Part shown: piece after piece, positions 1 through 6,179 of the stretch
Layout: every line of letters starts with the position of its first letter
How positions within the stretch are numbered: the first letter of the stretch is position 1
Assembly: GCA_027057185.1 (NCBI GenBank)
Contig: JALUJE010000165.1
Coordinates: forward strand, 1-9,674
Reading direction: 5' to 3'
Source: Helicobacteraceae bacterium
Lineage (GTDB): Bacteria > Campylobacterota > Campylobacteria > Campylobacterales > Sulfurimonadaceae
Length of the DNA stretch: 9,674 nucleotides
The notes under the pieces: generated by a model
What the model was told of the DNA's origin: nothing
Database searches by the model: none
What the model saw: only the letters and a program-made list of their open reading frames with translations
Translations under genes and position numbers: made by a program

Positions 1-88
1 AATATGCTTTAAAGCCCGTATTTTAGGTATCTTCAAAGAATTGTGATTTTTAATTAGTATGTATTGAATTGTTACAAAATATAGCTAA
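1..88. other. Left flank downstream of ssrA, no gene seen
   Basis: AT-rich sequence with no supportable reading frame. On the ssrA strand a short T-run follows the tRNA-like end, but there is no separate hairpin with a T-tract, so I do not call a terminator. Confidence 0.4.
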
Positions 89-465
89 TGGTGGAGCTGT
101 GGAGAATCGAACTCCAGTCCGAAACCAAGCTACTTCCAACGTCTACATGCTTAGAAAGGTTGTTGTATCTTATCTTACTTCACACAACCTGCAAAGCTAC
201 GCAAGACCAGCCTCTAAAAATTCTTCTTGAATGGAGACACATCCAAGATATATCTAAAAAAAGGTGATACTTCGAATCCTGCTTATTTAGAATCTACAGG
301 TGAAGCAGCCCGCCTCCAGAGGAGGGGTTAAAGACTTAAGCTACTGCTAAAGCTGGGCGATAATTCGTGTTGTTTGCATTTACGCAAAATGAGCCGCCTA
401 ACGGAATTGCTCAGTCCGACATGCAGTTGAAAGCTACTTGATCCCGTCGAAACCAAGTCAGCCCC
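89..465 (-). ncRNA. ssrA: tmRNA (ssrA), one-piece
   Basis: Transfer-messenger RNA: it rescues stalled ribosomes by acting first as an alanine tRNA and then as a short mRNA encoding a degradation tag. On the minus strand the 5' end reads GGGGCTGACTTGGTTTCGAC, the typical tmRNA start. The 3' end reads CAGCTCCACCA, so the CCA tail is encoded. The seven 5' bases GGGGCUG pair with CAGCUCC (one G-U pair) as the acceptor stem. Next to it is a T arm with a five-pair stem (TGGAG/CTCCA) around the loop TTCGATT. The length of 377 bases is normal for a one-piece tmRNA, and the tag frame lies at 336-377. The middle of the RNA has G/C-rich complementary blocks (around 310-325) consistent with its pseudoknots, which I did not fold. 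It lies just downstream of trpA on the same strand but has its own promoter. Confidence 0.96.
336..377 (-). other. tmRNA tag-peptide reading frame
   Basis: The internal message of the tmRNA. Starting at a GCA resume codon (377-375), it reads ANNTNYRPALAVA and ends at TAA (338-336). With the alanine carried by the tRNA part, the tag would be 14 residues. The ANN start and the Pro-Ala core fit Campylobacterota tags as I recall them, but the end LAVA differs from the Ala-Ala ending common in other bacteria. The resume codon is inferred from the reading frame and from GCA being the usual resume codon. Confidence 0.85.
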
Positions 466-476
466 ATATGAGGAGT

Positions 477-482
477 ATTATA
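477..482 (-). promoter_or_regulatory. Likely ssrA promoter (-10 box)
   Basis: A perfect TATAAT on the minus strand, preceded by TGA, gives an extended -10 (TGnTATAAT). It lies 11 bases upstream of the mature tmRNA 5' end, so the primary transcript would start a few bases before it and be trimmed, as expected for RNase P processing. The element lies within about ten bases of the trpA stop codon (490-488), and any -35 region would lie inside trpA. No good -35 hexamer is visible. Confidence 0.65.
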
Positions 483-487
483 TCATA

Positions 488-1228
488 CTATTCATTGATA
501 ATTTGTTTAATGCGCGATGCGAGCATGCTGCACTCTCTAATTTTTTCGCTGTGAGTGGAGCGTTCATTTAAAAGAATATTCACAAAAGCAGAACCGACAA
601 TAACCCCATCAGCACCGTAAACTTTCTCTTTTGCCGTGTCGGCATTAACACCAAAACCGACATACACCGGAGTGGGACTATGGCGTTTAATATAGCATAA
701 AATCTCTTGAAGATCTTCATGTTCTCCTGAGCCGGTAATACCGGTATATGCCACCAAATAGATAAACTTCTTGGCATCTGCAACAATCTGCGCAATACGT
801 TCTTGAGAGTCTGTTGGTGCCACAAAAGTAATATTTGCCACATCATACTTCTCAAACTGTGCATGATAGCATTGCGCTTCTTCATGCGGCAGATCGGGAA
901 TGATCATTCCGTTTACATGTAAATGTGAGGCCTCACGCAACAGTGCTGTCATCCCATACTGATAAAAAAGATTGAAATAACCCATCCATAAAGTATCAAC
1001 ATGCAAAGCCACTGCTTTGGAGATGTGAAGCAGATCCGTAAATTTAAAGCCATGTTGCAATGACAGAAAATTAGCTTTTTCTATAATGGGGCCATCTGCC
1101 ACAGGATCGGAAAAAGGAATACCCAACTCCAAAGTGTCAACACCGCTCTCACCCAGTGCAAGTGCAAGGTCAATCGTAAATTTCGGGTCAGGATACCCTG
1201 AGGTGATATATGCAACAAGTTGTTTCAA
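488..1228 (-). CDS. trpA: Tryptophan synthase alpha subunit
   Basis: Cleaves indole-3-glycerol phosphate to indole and glyceraldehyde-3-phosphate; the indole is passed to TrpB, the beta subunit. The 246 residues are a TIM barrel. The family signature LELGIPFSDPVADGP spans residues 33-47, giving catalytic Glu34 and Asp45 (E49 and D60 in the enteric enzyme). The loop IYLVAYTGITGSGE and the phosphate-binding VYVGFGVN and DGVIVGSAFV segments follow. The start is TTG at 1228-1226, overlapping the stop of the upstream Hpt gene as TTGA, with GGAG five bases upstream, so translation is probably coupled. The product begins almost directly at the first barrel strand and lacks the roughly 15-residue N-terminal helix of enteric TrpA. 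No trpB or other trp gene is in the window. The product is clear from its motifs; the start is good but not proven. Confidence 0.95.
   Translation of the reverse strand: MKQLVAYITSGYPDPKFTIDLALALGESGVDTLELGIPFSDPVADGPIIEKANFLSLQHGFKFTDLLHISKAVALHVDTLWMGYFNLFYQYGMTALLREASHLHVNGMIIPDLPHEEAQCYHAQFEKYDVANITFVAPTDSQERIAQIVADAKKFIYLVAYTGITGSGEHEDLQEILCYIKRHSPTPVYVGFGVNADTAKEKVYGADGVIVGSAFVNILLNERSTHSEKIRECSMLASRIKQIINE
914..922 (+). repeat. TACATGTAA motif, copy 1 (inside trpA)
   Basis: Part of a perfect 12-base palindrome TTTACATGTAAA (912-923). In trpA this is read in the frame CAT-GTA-AAC. It is one of five copies of the palindromic core TACATGTA in the window. Confidence 0.5.
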
Positions 1229-1629
1229 GCAGTCTCCAGATCGGGAAGTTTTAGTAGCGAAAACTCTATTTTACTTAGTTCATTATCCAGCTTTAAGTCC
1301 TCTTGCCACTGTACAAAAGTATCACTGATAAGCAACATCCAGTTCACCGTCTCTTTATTTGCCGGTCCCGGTTGTGTACGCATGGTTTCTAAAGCACTTT
1401 CTACCAAAGTAGACAAGCGTATCATCGGCTCCATTTTTAAAAATCCGGCAGCGGACTTAATGTTATGAAAAATTCGAAATAGTTCATCAACACTACGGGC
1501 ATACAGTTCGGATTTTTCCAGATCAACAATAAGCGGTTCCAAGATATCGACCATCATGGCATAGTGATCCAAAAACTCATCGACGATCTCAAAATCGTAG
1601 TTACTCTCCAGTACTCTTCGTACGCCCAT
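1225..1629 (-). CDS. Single-domain Hpt (histidine phosphotransfer) protein
   Basis: A 134-residue, all-helical-looking protein. The motif FRIFHNIKSAAGFLKM (residues 51-66) matches the HPt signature H-x-I-K-[GS]-x-[AG]-x-x-[LF], making His55 the likely phosphorylated residue. HPt domains carry phosphate between receiver domains and histidine kinases in the cytoplasm. No kinase or receiver domain is attached, and no two-component gene is nearby, so its partners are unknown. The rest of the protein is acidic helical sequence with no further domain that I recognise. The ATG at 1629-1627 is preceded by AGGAG (1641-1645) at a long spacing of 11 bases. It is the first gene of a unit with trpA, whose TTG start overlaps its stop. 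A link between signalling and tryptophan synthesis is not implied; the pairing may just be gene packing. Confidence 0.82.
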   Translation of the reverse strand: MGVRRVLESNYDFEIVDEFLDHYAMMVDILEPLIVDLEKSELYARSVDELFRIFHNIKSAAGFLKMEPMIRLSTLVESALETMRTQPGPANKETVNWMLLISDTFVQWQEDLKLDNELSKIEFSLLKLPDLETA

Positions 1630-1655
1630 AATAAATTATTCTCCTATTTTGCAAA

Positions 1656-1661
1656 ATTATA
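1656..1661 (-). promoter_or_regulatory. Likely hpt-trpA promoter (-10 box)
   Basis: A perfect TATAAT on the minus strand, 26 bases upstream of the Hpt start codon, predicts a short leader that contains the AGGAG. The sequence further upstream has phased T-runs rather than a TTGACA box, as is usual for the main sigma factor in Campylobacterota. Confidence 0.6.
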
Positions 1662-1670
1662 CCGCATTTG

Positions 1671-1676
1671 TATAAA
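1671..1676 (+). promoter_or_regulatory. Possible panB-ruvB promoter (-10 box)
   Basis: TATAAA (within GTATAAAAT) on the plus strand, about 40 bases before panB. A second candidate, TTAAAAT, lies at 1683-1689. The 87-base gap between the divergent start codons has to serve both directions, so the two promoters nearly back onto each other. There is no convincing -35 box. Confidence 0.4.
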
Positions 1677-1716
1677 ATTGCGTTAAAATCCACATTACCA
1701 GAACAGAGGGTTCACT

Positions 1717-2508
1717 ATGATAAAAAAAATGACAATTAATACAATTAAACAATCGAAAAACACAACACCATTAGTGATGATGACGGCATACGATGCCCTG
1801 TTTGCCAATCTCTTCCAAGAGAGTGCCGATATTATTCTTATCGGTGACAGTCTGAACATGAGTTTTGCGGGAAAAAGCGATACGCTCAGTACCTCGTTGG
1901 AACAAATGATCTACCATACCAATGCAGTTTGCAACGGTGCGCCCCATACCTTTACTATCTGCGATATGCCCTTTGGTACCTATACATGTAAAACAACAGC
2001 ACTGCGTCATGCCGTACGTATTTTTCAAGAAACGCCCGCTGATGCGGTAAAAATTGAAGGTGGCAGTGACAAAGCCGATATTATTCAACATCTTGTCAAT
2101 AACGGTATTGCCGTATGCGGTCATATCGGACTGCTGCCGCAATCAGTTCGAGGCGAAGGTGGCTATATGGTCAAAGGTAAAGACGACACCGCTAAAGCAC
2201 AGCTGCTACACGATGCACAAACCGTCGAAGCTGCCGGAGCATTTTGTATGGTTATTGAAGGGGTCAAAGCCGATGTTGCCACACACATTGCACACCATGT
2301 CAGCATACCGGTCATCGGTATCGGGGCGGGCAACGGTGTTGACGGACAAGTCTTGGTCTTTTCAGATATGCTTGGACTTTTTGAAGCTTTTACGCCAAAA
2401 TTTGTCAAACAGTACCTTCAGGGAGCAACCCTCGTGAAAGAAGCACTTGCTCAATATCGTACCGAAGTGATTGCCAAAACATTTCCCGATAAAACTCATA
2501 CCTACTAG
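1717..2508 (+). CDS. panB: 3-methyl-2-oxobutanoate hydroxymethyltransferase
   Basis: First committed step of pantothenate (coenzyme A) synthesis: transfers a hydroxymethyl group from 5,10-methylenetetrahydrofolate to 2-oxoisovalerate, giving ketopantoate. It is a cytoplasmic (beta/alpha)8 enzyme of 263 residues, the usual length. Visible key residues are Asp44 (IGDSLNM), Asp83 (CDMPFG), Lys112 and Glu114 (VKIEGG) and the general base Glu181 (VIEG), at almost the same numbers as in the E. coli enzyme. The motifs GHIGLLPQS and PVIGIGAG are also present. The ATG is preceded by GAGGG with six bases of spacing, which favours this start over Met5. It is the first gene of a plus-strand cluster; its stop TAG overlaps the AGGA ribosome binding site of ruvB. 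No other pan gene is in the window. Confidence 0.97.
   Translation: MIKKMTINTIKQSKNTTPLVMMTAYDALFANLFQESADIILIGDSLNMSFAGKSDTLSTSLEQMIYHTNAVCNGAPHTFTICDMPFGTYTCKTTALRHAVRIFQETPADAVKIEGGSDKADIIQHLVNNGIAVCGHIGLLPQSVRGEGGYMVKGKDDTAKAQLLHDAQTVEAAGAFCMVIEGVKADVATHIAHHVSIPVIGIGAGNGVDGQVLVFSDMLGLFEAFTPKFVKQYLQGATLVKEALAQYRTEVIAKTFPDKTHTY
1983..1991 (+). repeat. TACATGTAA motif, copy 2 (inside panB)
   Basis: Sequence context ATACATGTAAAAC. In panB it is read ACA-TGT-AAA (Thr90-Cys91-Lys92), just after the Asp83 metal-site loop. One of the five copies. Confidence 0.5.
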
Positions 2509-2517
2509 GATATTGTC

Positions 2518-3528
2518 GTGGAACGTATTGTAGAGATTGAAAAATTTACTTCCGATGAAATCATTGAGAACTCCCTGCGTCCTAGTGGCTGGAGTGACTA
2601 CATTGGACAAGAACAGATCAAAAAAAATCTTGGCGTTTTTATAGCAGCAAGCAAAAAGCGTTCTGAACCCCTTGATCATGTGCTGTTTTACGGTCCTCCG
2701 GGGCTGGGAAAAACAACCCTCGCGCTGATTATCGCCAATGAGATGCATACCAATATTAAAGTAACTGCCGCTCCCATGATTGAAAAAAGTGGTGATCTGG
2801 CTGCCATTTTAACCAACTTGGACGAAGGTGACATTCTTTTTATTGATGAGATTCACCGACTTTCTCCCGCAGTCGAGGAAATTCTTTACCCCTCAATGGA
2901 AGATTTTCGTCTCGATATCATCATTGGCAGTGGTCCGGCTGCTCAAAGTGTCAAAATTGATTTACCACCATTCACTCTAATTGGAGCAACCACCCGTGCG
3001 GGTATGCTCTCCAACCCTTTACGCGACCGTTTCGGTATGAATTTTCGCATGCAGTTTTATAACAGTAAAGAGCTTTCCAAAATTGTTATTCTTGCCGCTG
3101 AAAAACTGAACAAAACCATTCATGATGAAGCCGCACATGAAGTTGCCAAACGTAGCCGCGGCACGCCTCGCATTGCCTTACGTCTGTTAAAACGGGTACG
3201 TGACTTCGCCGATGTGCACAATGAAGAACATATTGATCTCGACCGTGCCCGATACGCACTCAATGAACTGGGCATCAATGACAATGGATTTGACGAGATG
3301 GATATCCGTCTCTTAGAATTGCTAGTTCATGCCAAAGGCAGAGCTATGGGACTGAGTACTATTGCTGCAGCACTTAGTGAAGATGAAGGTACCATTGAAG
3401 ATGTCCTCGAACCCTTTCTTCTTGCCAATGGTTTTATTGAACGCACAGCAAAAGGACGTATTGCCGCACCTAAAGCCTATGAACTGTTAAACTTCAGTTA
3501 TCCCATCGAGACACCAAGGCTCTTTTAA
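2518..3528 (+). CDS. ruvB: Holliday junction branch migration helicase RuvB
   Basis: The AAA+ motor of the RuvABC complex, a hexameric ring that drives branch migration of Holliday junctions during recombinational repair. The 336 residues are full length. In order: Walker A GPPGLGKTT (59-67), Walker B FIDEIH with Asp110-Glu111, sensor 1 region LIGATTRAG (154-162) followed by the arginine-finger segment NPLRDRFG (166-173), sensor 2 region GTPRIALRLL, and a C-terminal winged-helix DNA-binding domain (about 260-336). The start is GTG at 2518, with AGGA seven bases upstream that shares bases with the panB stop. The gene ends in TAATG, overlapping the next start codon by one base. ruvA and ruvC are not in the window. 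The panB-ruvB pairing also occurs, as I recall, in Helicobacter. Confidence 0.98.
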   Translation: MERIVEIEKFTSDEIIENSLRPSGWSDYIGQEQIKKNLGVFIAASKKRSEPLDHVLFYGPPGLGKTTLALIIANEMHTNIKVTAAPMIEKSGDLAAILTNLDEGDILFIDEIHRLSPAVEEILYPSMEDFRLDIIIGSGPAAQSVKIDLPPFTLIGATTRAGMLSNPLRDRFGMNFRMQFYNSKELSKIVILAAEKLNKTIHDEAAHEVAKRSRGTPRIALRLLKRVRDFADVHNEEHIDLDRARYALNELGINDNGFDEMDIRLLELLVHAKGRAMGLSTIAAALSEDEGTIEDVLEPFLLANGFIERTAKGRIAAPKAYELLNFSYPIETPRLF

Positions 3529-4574
3529 TGCAACCGAAATATTTTCTCATTGCACTCTTTGCATTTGCCTTTTATATGCTCTATATTCTCTACCAGCCCT
3601 TTCTGCTTACCATTACTATTGCCGTACTTTTGGCGATCTCTACTGCCAATATACAACACCGTTTTGAAATTATGCTGGGCTCCAAACTCTTAGCAGCATC
3701 CCTCTCAACTACCCTGCTCTTCGTCATGCTTTTTGCACCCTTGGGTTATACCTTGACCACCTTGACCATTCAGCTCAATCATATTGATTCGCAATCCATC
3801 AAAATCGTATTTGAAAAAATTACCGCCCTGATTGACAGCACACCACCTTTTCTTGACCCAATCAAGATCTACCTGCACAGCTGGCTTGAAGAGCTCAATA
3901 TTGGCAGTTTCGCCACCAATGCTCTCGTTGTTGCCGGAAAAATAGGAAGCTACAGTGCATCCTTTGTAAAAACATCATTTTTAATTATTATCTTCTACTT
4001 CTTTGCCCAGTACAACAGCCGTGCCATCTCCGATTTTTTAAAACGGGTTATTCAACTTCCCAAACAAGATGCCACACTACTGGGCTTTGAAATCAGTTCG
4101 GTCATGAGTGTGGTCTTTTATTCCATCATTGTGACCGCTATTTTTGAAGGTGCTCTCTTTGGTGTAGCCGTTTCGTTTATGGGCTATGACGGGCTACTTT
4201 TTGGTATTTTGTACGGTTTTGCCTCACTCATTCCCGTGGTCGGTGCTGCACTAATGTGGATTCCATTTATGGTTTATGAGTTGGCAAAAGGCAATGTTGA
4301 GTCGGCAATTTTTATTGCTTTATACACTATTGTTGTCATCTCCATTATTGCCGACACCATCATTAAACCGATGATTATCAAATACATTAATCTCAAGCTG
4401 GTAGCAACCGAGACCAAACTCAATGAAATTGTCATCTTCTTTGCCATTATTGCCGGATTGAGTACCTTTGGATTTTGGGGTATGATTTTGGGGCCGGCTA
4501 TTACCGTTTTTTTTCTTTCTCTACTCGCAATTGTTGAAAAACACCAGCAACACAACCGCTTCAATGAGCCGTAA
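3528..4574 (+). CDS. AI-2E/PerM-family membrane protein
   Basis: An integral inner-membrane protein of 348 residues. There are two hydrophobic segments at about 5-40 and one at about 53-78, then a more polar stretch (about 80-140), then several hydrophobic segments to about residue 335. The C-terminal motif GLSTFGFWGMILGPA (310-324) and the preceding region with KPMIIKYINLKL are typical of the AI-2E transporter family (PerM, YdiK, TqsA). Members export autoinducer-2 or act as antiporters in some species, but most have no known substrate, so the substrate here is unknown. The ATG overlaps the ruvB stop (TAATG) and has AAGG eight bases upstream, pointing to coupled translation. A similar gene follows ruvB in Campylobacter, as I recall. 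The last 14 bases overlap the convergent lgt gene. Confidence 0.88.
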   Translation: MQPKYFLIALFAFAFYMLYILYQPFLLTITIAVLLAISTANIQHRFEIMLGSKLLAASLSTTLLFVMLFAPLGYTLTTLTIQLNHIDSQSIKIVFEKITALIDSTPPFLDPIKIYLHSWLEELNIGSFATNALVVAGKIGSYSASFVKTSFLIIIFYFFAQYNSRAISDFLKRVIQLPKQDATLLGFEISSVMSVVFYSIIVTAIFEGALFGVAVSFMGYDGLLFGILYGFASLIPVVGAALMWIPFMVYELAKGNVESAIFIALYTIVVISIIADTIIKPMIIKYINLKLVATETKLNEIVIFFAIIAGLSTFGFWGMILGPAITVFFLSLLAIVEKHQQHNRFNEP

Positions 4575-5379
4575 TACGTCTGGATATCACCACCCAAGCA
4601 ATAATTGCACCGAAAATCATCATTAGGCTTAGCATCTGTCCTTGGGTCAACCAACCGCAGCAGATATAGCCTATCTGAACATCCGGTTCTCTCCAAATTT
4701 CAGCAACAAAACGTGCCACACCGTACAATACGCCATACAAAAGAATCAACTCCCCTTCAAAATGCTTATGTTTTCGATACATGTAAATAAGGATAAAGAC
4801 GACAAAGCCCTCTAAAAATGCTTCATACAGTTGAGACGGATGGCGCAGGGTATCGTGTACATAAATGCCCCACGGCATCTGCGTGACTTTACCAATAAGT
4901 TCCTGATTAAGAAAGTTACCGATACGTCCAAATACATAAGCCAACGGTACCGAAACCGCGACGAGATCCATCAGTCGTCCAAAAGGTACTTTATGACGGC
5001 GATGGTAAAGATACGAGGCTGCCAGTAATCCAATAACCGCACCATGAAAGCTCATCCCCCGAATACCGACAAACTCACCATCCATAAACGGGTTAAAGAT
5101 TTGCCAGGGGTGGGTAAGATAGTAAATGGTATGCGTATCATAAAAAAGAATGTAGCCCAAACGTGCCCCTAAAATAACACCTATCTCCACCCAGATAAAA
5201 TAGTCATCAAGCTGCTGTCTGCTCATGGCGATATGATCTTTTTTGACAATCCATTTGGCAATATAGAGTGCACTGACAAGAGCCAACACATACATCATGC
5301 CGTACCAATGCACCGGAATGGAGAAGAGGTGAAAGGCTACAGGATTAAACTGTTCGTATATATGATTCCAAAACTCCAT
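4561..5379 (-). CDS. lgt: Prolipoprotein diacylglyceryl transferase
   Basis: First enzyme of lipoprotein maturation in the inner membrane: moves diacylglycerol from phosphatidylglycerol to the lipobox cysteine of preprolipoproteins. The 272 residues contain about seven hydrophobic segments. Family landmarks are Tyr26 (HWYGMMY), His112 in MSFHGA (His103 of E. coli), the Lgt signature GRIGNFLNQELIGK (151-164, with Arg152, Asn155, Glu160 and Gly163), HPSQLYE (180-186) and RFVAEIWREPD (223-233) with conserved arginines. The ATG at 5379 has TAGGG a few bases upstream that includes the stop of the preceding gene; the gap is only five bases. It is the last gene of the hemN operon and overlaps the convergent AI-2E-like gene by 14 bases, with no terminator hairpin in between. 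Confidence 0.97.
   Translation of the reverse strand: MEFWNHIYEQFNPVAFHLFSIPVHWYGMMYVLALVSALYIAKWIVKKDHIAMSRQQLDDYFIWVEIGVILGARLGYILFYDTHTIYYLTHPWQIFNPFMDGEFVGIRGMSFHGAVIGLLAASYLYHRRHKVPFGRLMDLVAVSVPLAYVFGRIGNFLNQELIGKVTQMPWGIYVHDTLRHPSQLYEAFLEGFVVFILIYMYRKHKHFEGELILLYGVLYGVARFVAEIWREPDVQIGYICCGWLTQGQMLSLMMIFGAIIAWVVISRRITAH
4778..4786 (+). repeat. TACATGTAA motif, copy 3 (inside lgt)
   Basis: Context GATACATGTAAATAA on the plus strand. In lgt (minus strand) it is read TAC-ATG-TAT (Tyr-Met-Tyr, residues 199-201), a different frame from copies 1, 2 and 4. Confidence 0.5.
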
Positions 5380-5384
5380 AATCC

Positions 5385-6179
5385 CTACCCTTTAAGAATG
5401 TCGTCAATACGATAGGTAAAGAGTTCACCCGCTTCATTGACAATACTGATGGTTTGTTTCAAAAACGCGACCCCTTCTACCTGACCGGCATTAATATGCC
5501 TGCTATAGATTTTGCCGTCAAAAATATTATCACCCCCTTTTGTCGGTTCTAAAAGGTAGAGCATATCATAGGTAATAACTGCAATGTAGCGGCCGTTACT
5601 ATCAGCACCGGTCACCTTGCCGTTGATGGGATAATCGAGAATTTTCTGAGCAACATTGCCTTTTAGCCGGTAGAGTGTCGTATTGCGATCATCACGATGT
5701 TTGGTAAGTAGATAGAGTCTTTTATTGTAACTAAACATGGCTTCACAATCATAATTGCGTCGATCATTTTTGTTTTGATCGGAGTAGGTAAAACGTACTA
5801 CCTTCTCAACCTTTGCTTTTTTCTTTTTATATGGGTTGGGCTCCTCAATAAAATAGAGCGTAAGATGACGCCGTTTACTACGATTGTTCCCAAAATCTCC
5901 AATGACCAGACTCCCCTCAAAATAACTTAGATCTTCCCAATCACGATGCTTGGCTTTTTTTATTTTAACCCGGGAAATGAGGCTTAGATCATGGCGATCC
6001 AGTGCATACAGATAGGGTTTGTCTCCAGAGTCGTTGTGCGTCCACACTACTTTCGGATATTTTTTGGAGTACAACAATCCTGACGCTTCAGAAATATCTT
6101 TACATGTAATTTGACGGGGCTGCTGCGCCATGAGCAGCAATGCCATACCCACCAGAAGCATCACGACTCGTAACCTCAT
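5385..6179 (-). CDS. Secreted (periplasmic) protein of unknown function, beta-propeller-like
   Basis: 264 residues. Residues 1-18 look like a Sec signal peptide (Arg2 and Arg4, a hydrophobic core, likely cut after LMA). Cys26 lacks a lipobox, so this is not an obvious lipoprotein. The mature part is rich in short beta-strand-like stretches and has acidic motifs spaced like blades: WTHNDSGD (46-53), DWEDL (80-84), IGDFGNN (93-99), DCEAM (144-148) and VEGVAF near the C terminus. Proteins with the WTHNDSGD/DWED pattern occur in many bacteria without an assigned role, as I recall. The clustered acidic residues could line a metal or phosphate site; that is inference. Residues 118-126 are a Lys-rich patch. 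The ATG overlaps the stop of the Fe-S gene (ATGA), with GGAG and GAGG close upstream. It lies in an operon ahead of lgt. Confidence 0.75.
   Translation of the reverse strand: MRLRVVMLLVGMALLLMAQQPRQITCKDISEASGLLYSKKYPKVVWTHNDSGDKPYLYALDRHDLSLISRVKIKKAKHRDWEDLSYFEGSLVIGDFGNNRSKRRHLTLYFIEEPNPYKKKKAKVEKVVRFTYSDQNKNDRRNYDCEAMFSYNKRLYLLTKHRDDRNTTLYRLKGNVAQKILDYPINGKVTGADSNGRYIAVITYDMLYLLEPTKGGDNIFDGKIYSRHINAGQVEGVAFLKQTISIVNEAGELFTYRIDDILKG
6101..6109 (+). repeat. TACATGTAA motif, copy 4 (inside the secreted-protein gene)
   Basis: Context CTTTACATGTAATT, so TTACATGTAA is palindromic. The minus strand reads ACA-TGT-AAA (Thr25-Cys26-Lys27), the same frame as the panB copy. It lies near the predicted signal peptide end. 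Confidence 0.5.

Noticed and set aside
6..15. Palindrome GCTTTAAAGC near the left edge
   Set aside because: It is short, AT-rich, 74 bases from the tmRNA end and not followed by a T-run on the ssrA strand; it cannot be called a terminator without the flanking sequence.
732..744. Inverted repeat CCGGTA-A-TACCGG
   Set aside because: It lies inside trpA in the codons for the conserved GITGSGE loop; coding constraint explains it.
1771..2142. Minus-strand open frame inside panB
   Set aside because: panB has all its catalytic residues in the plus frame; the antisense frame has no ribosome binding site that I find convincing and no domain.
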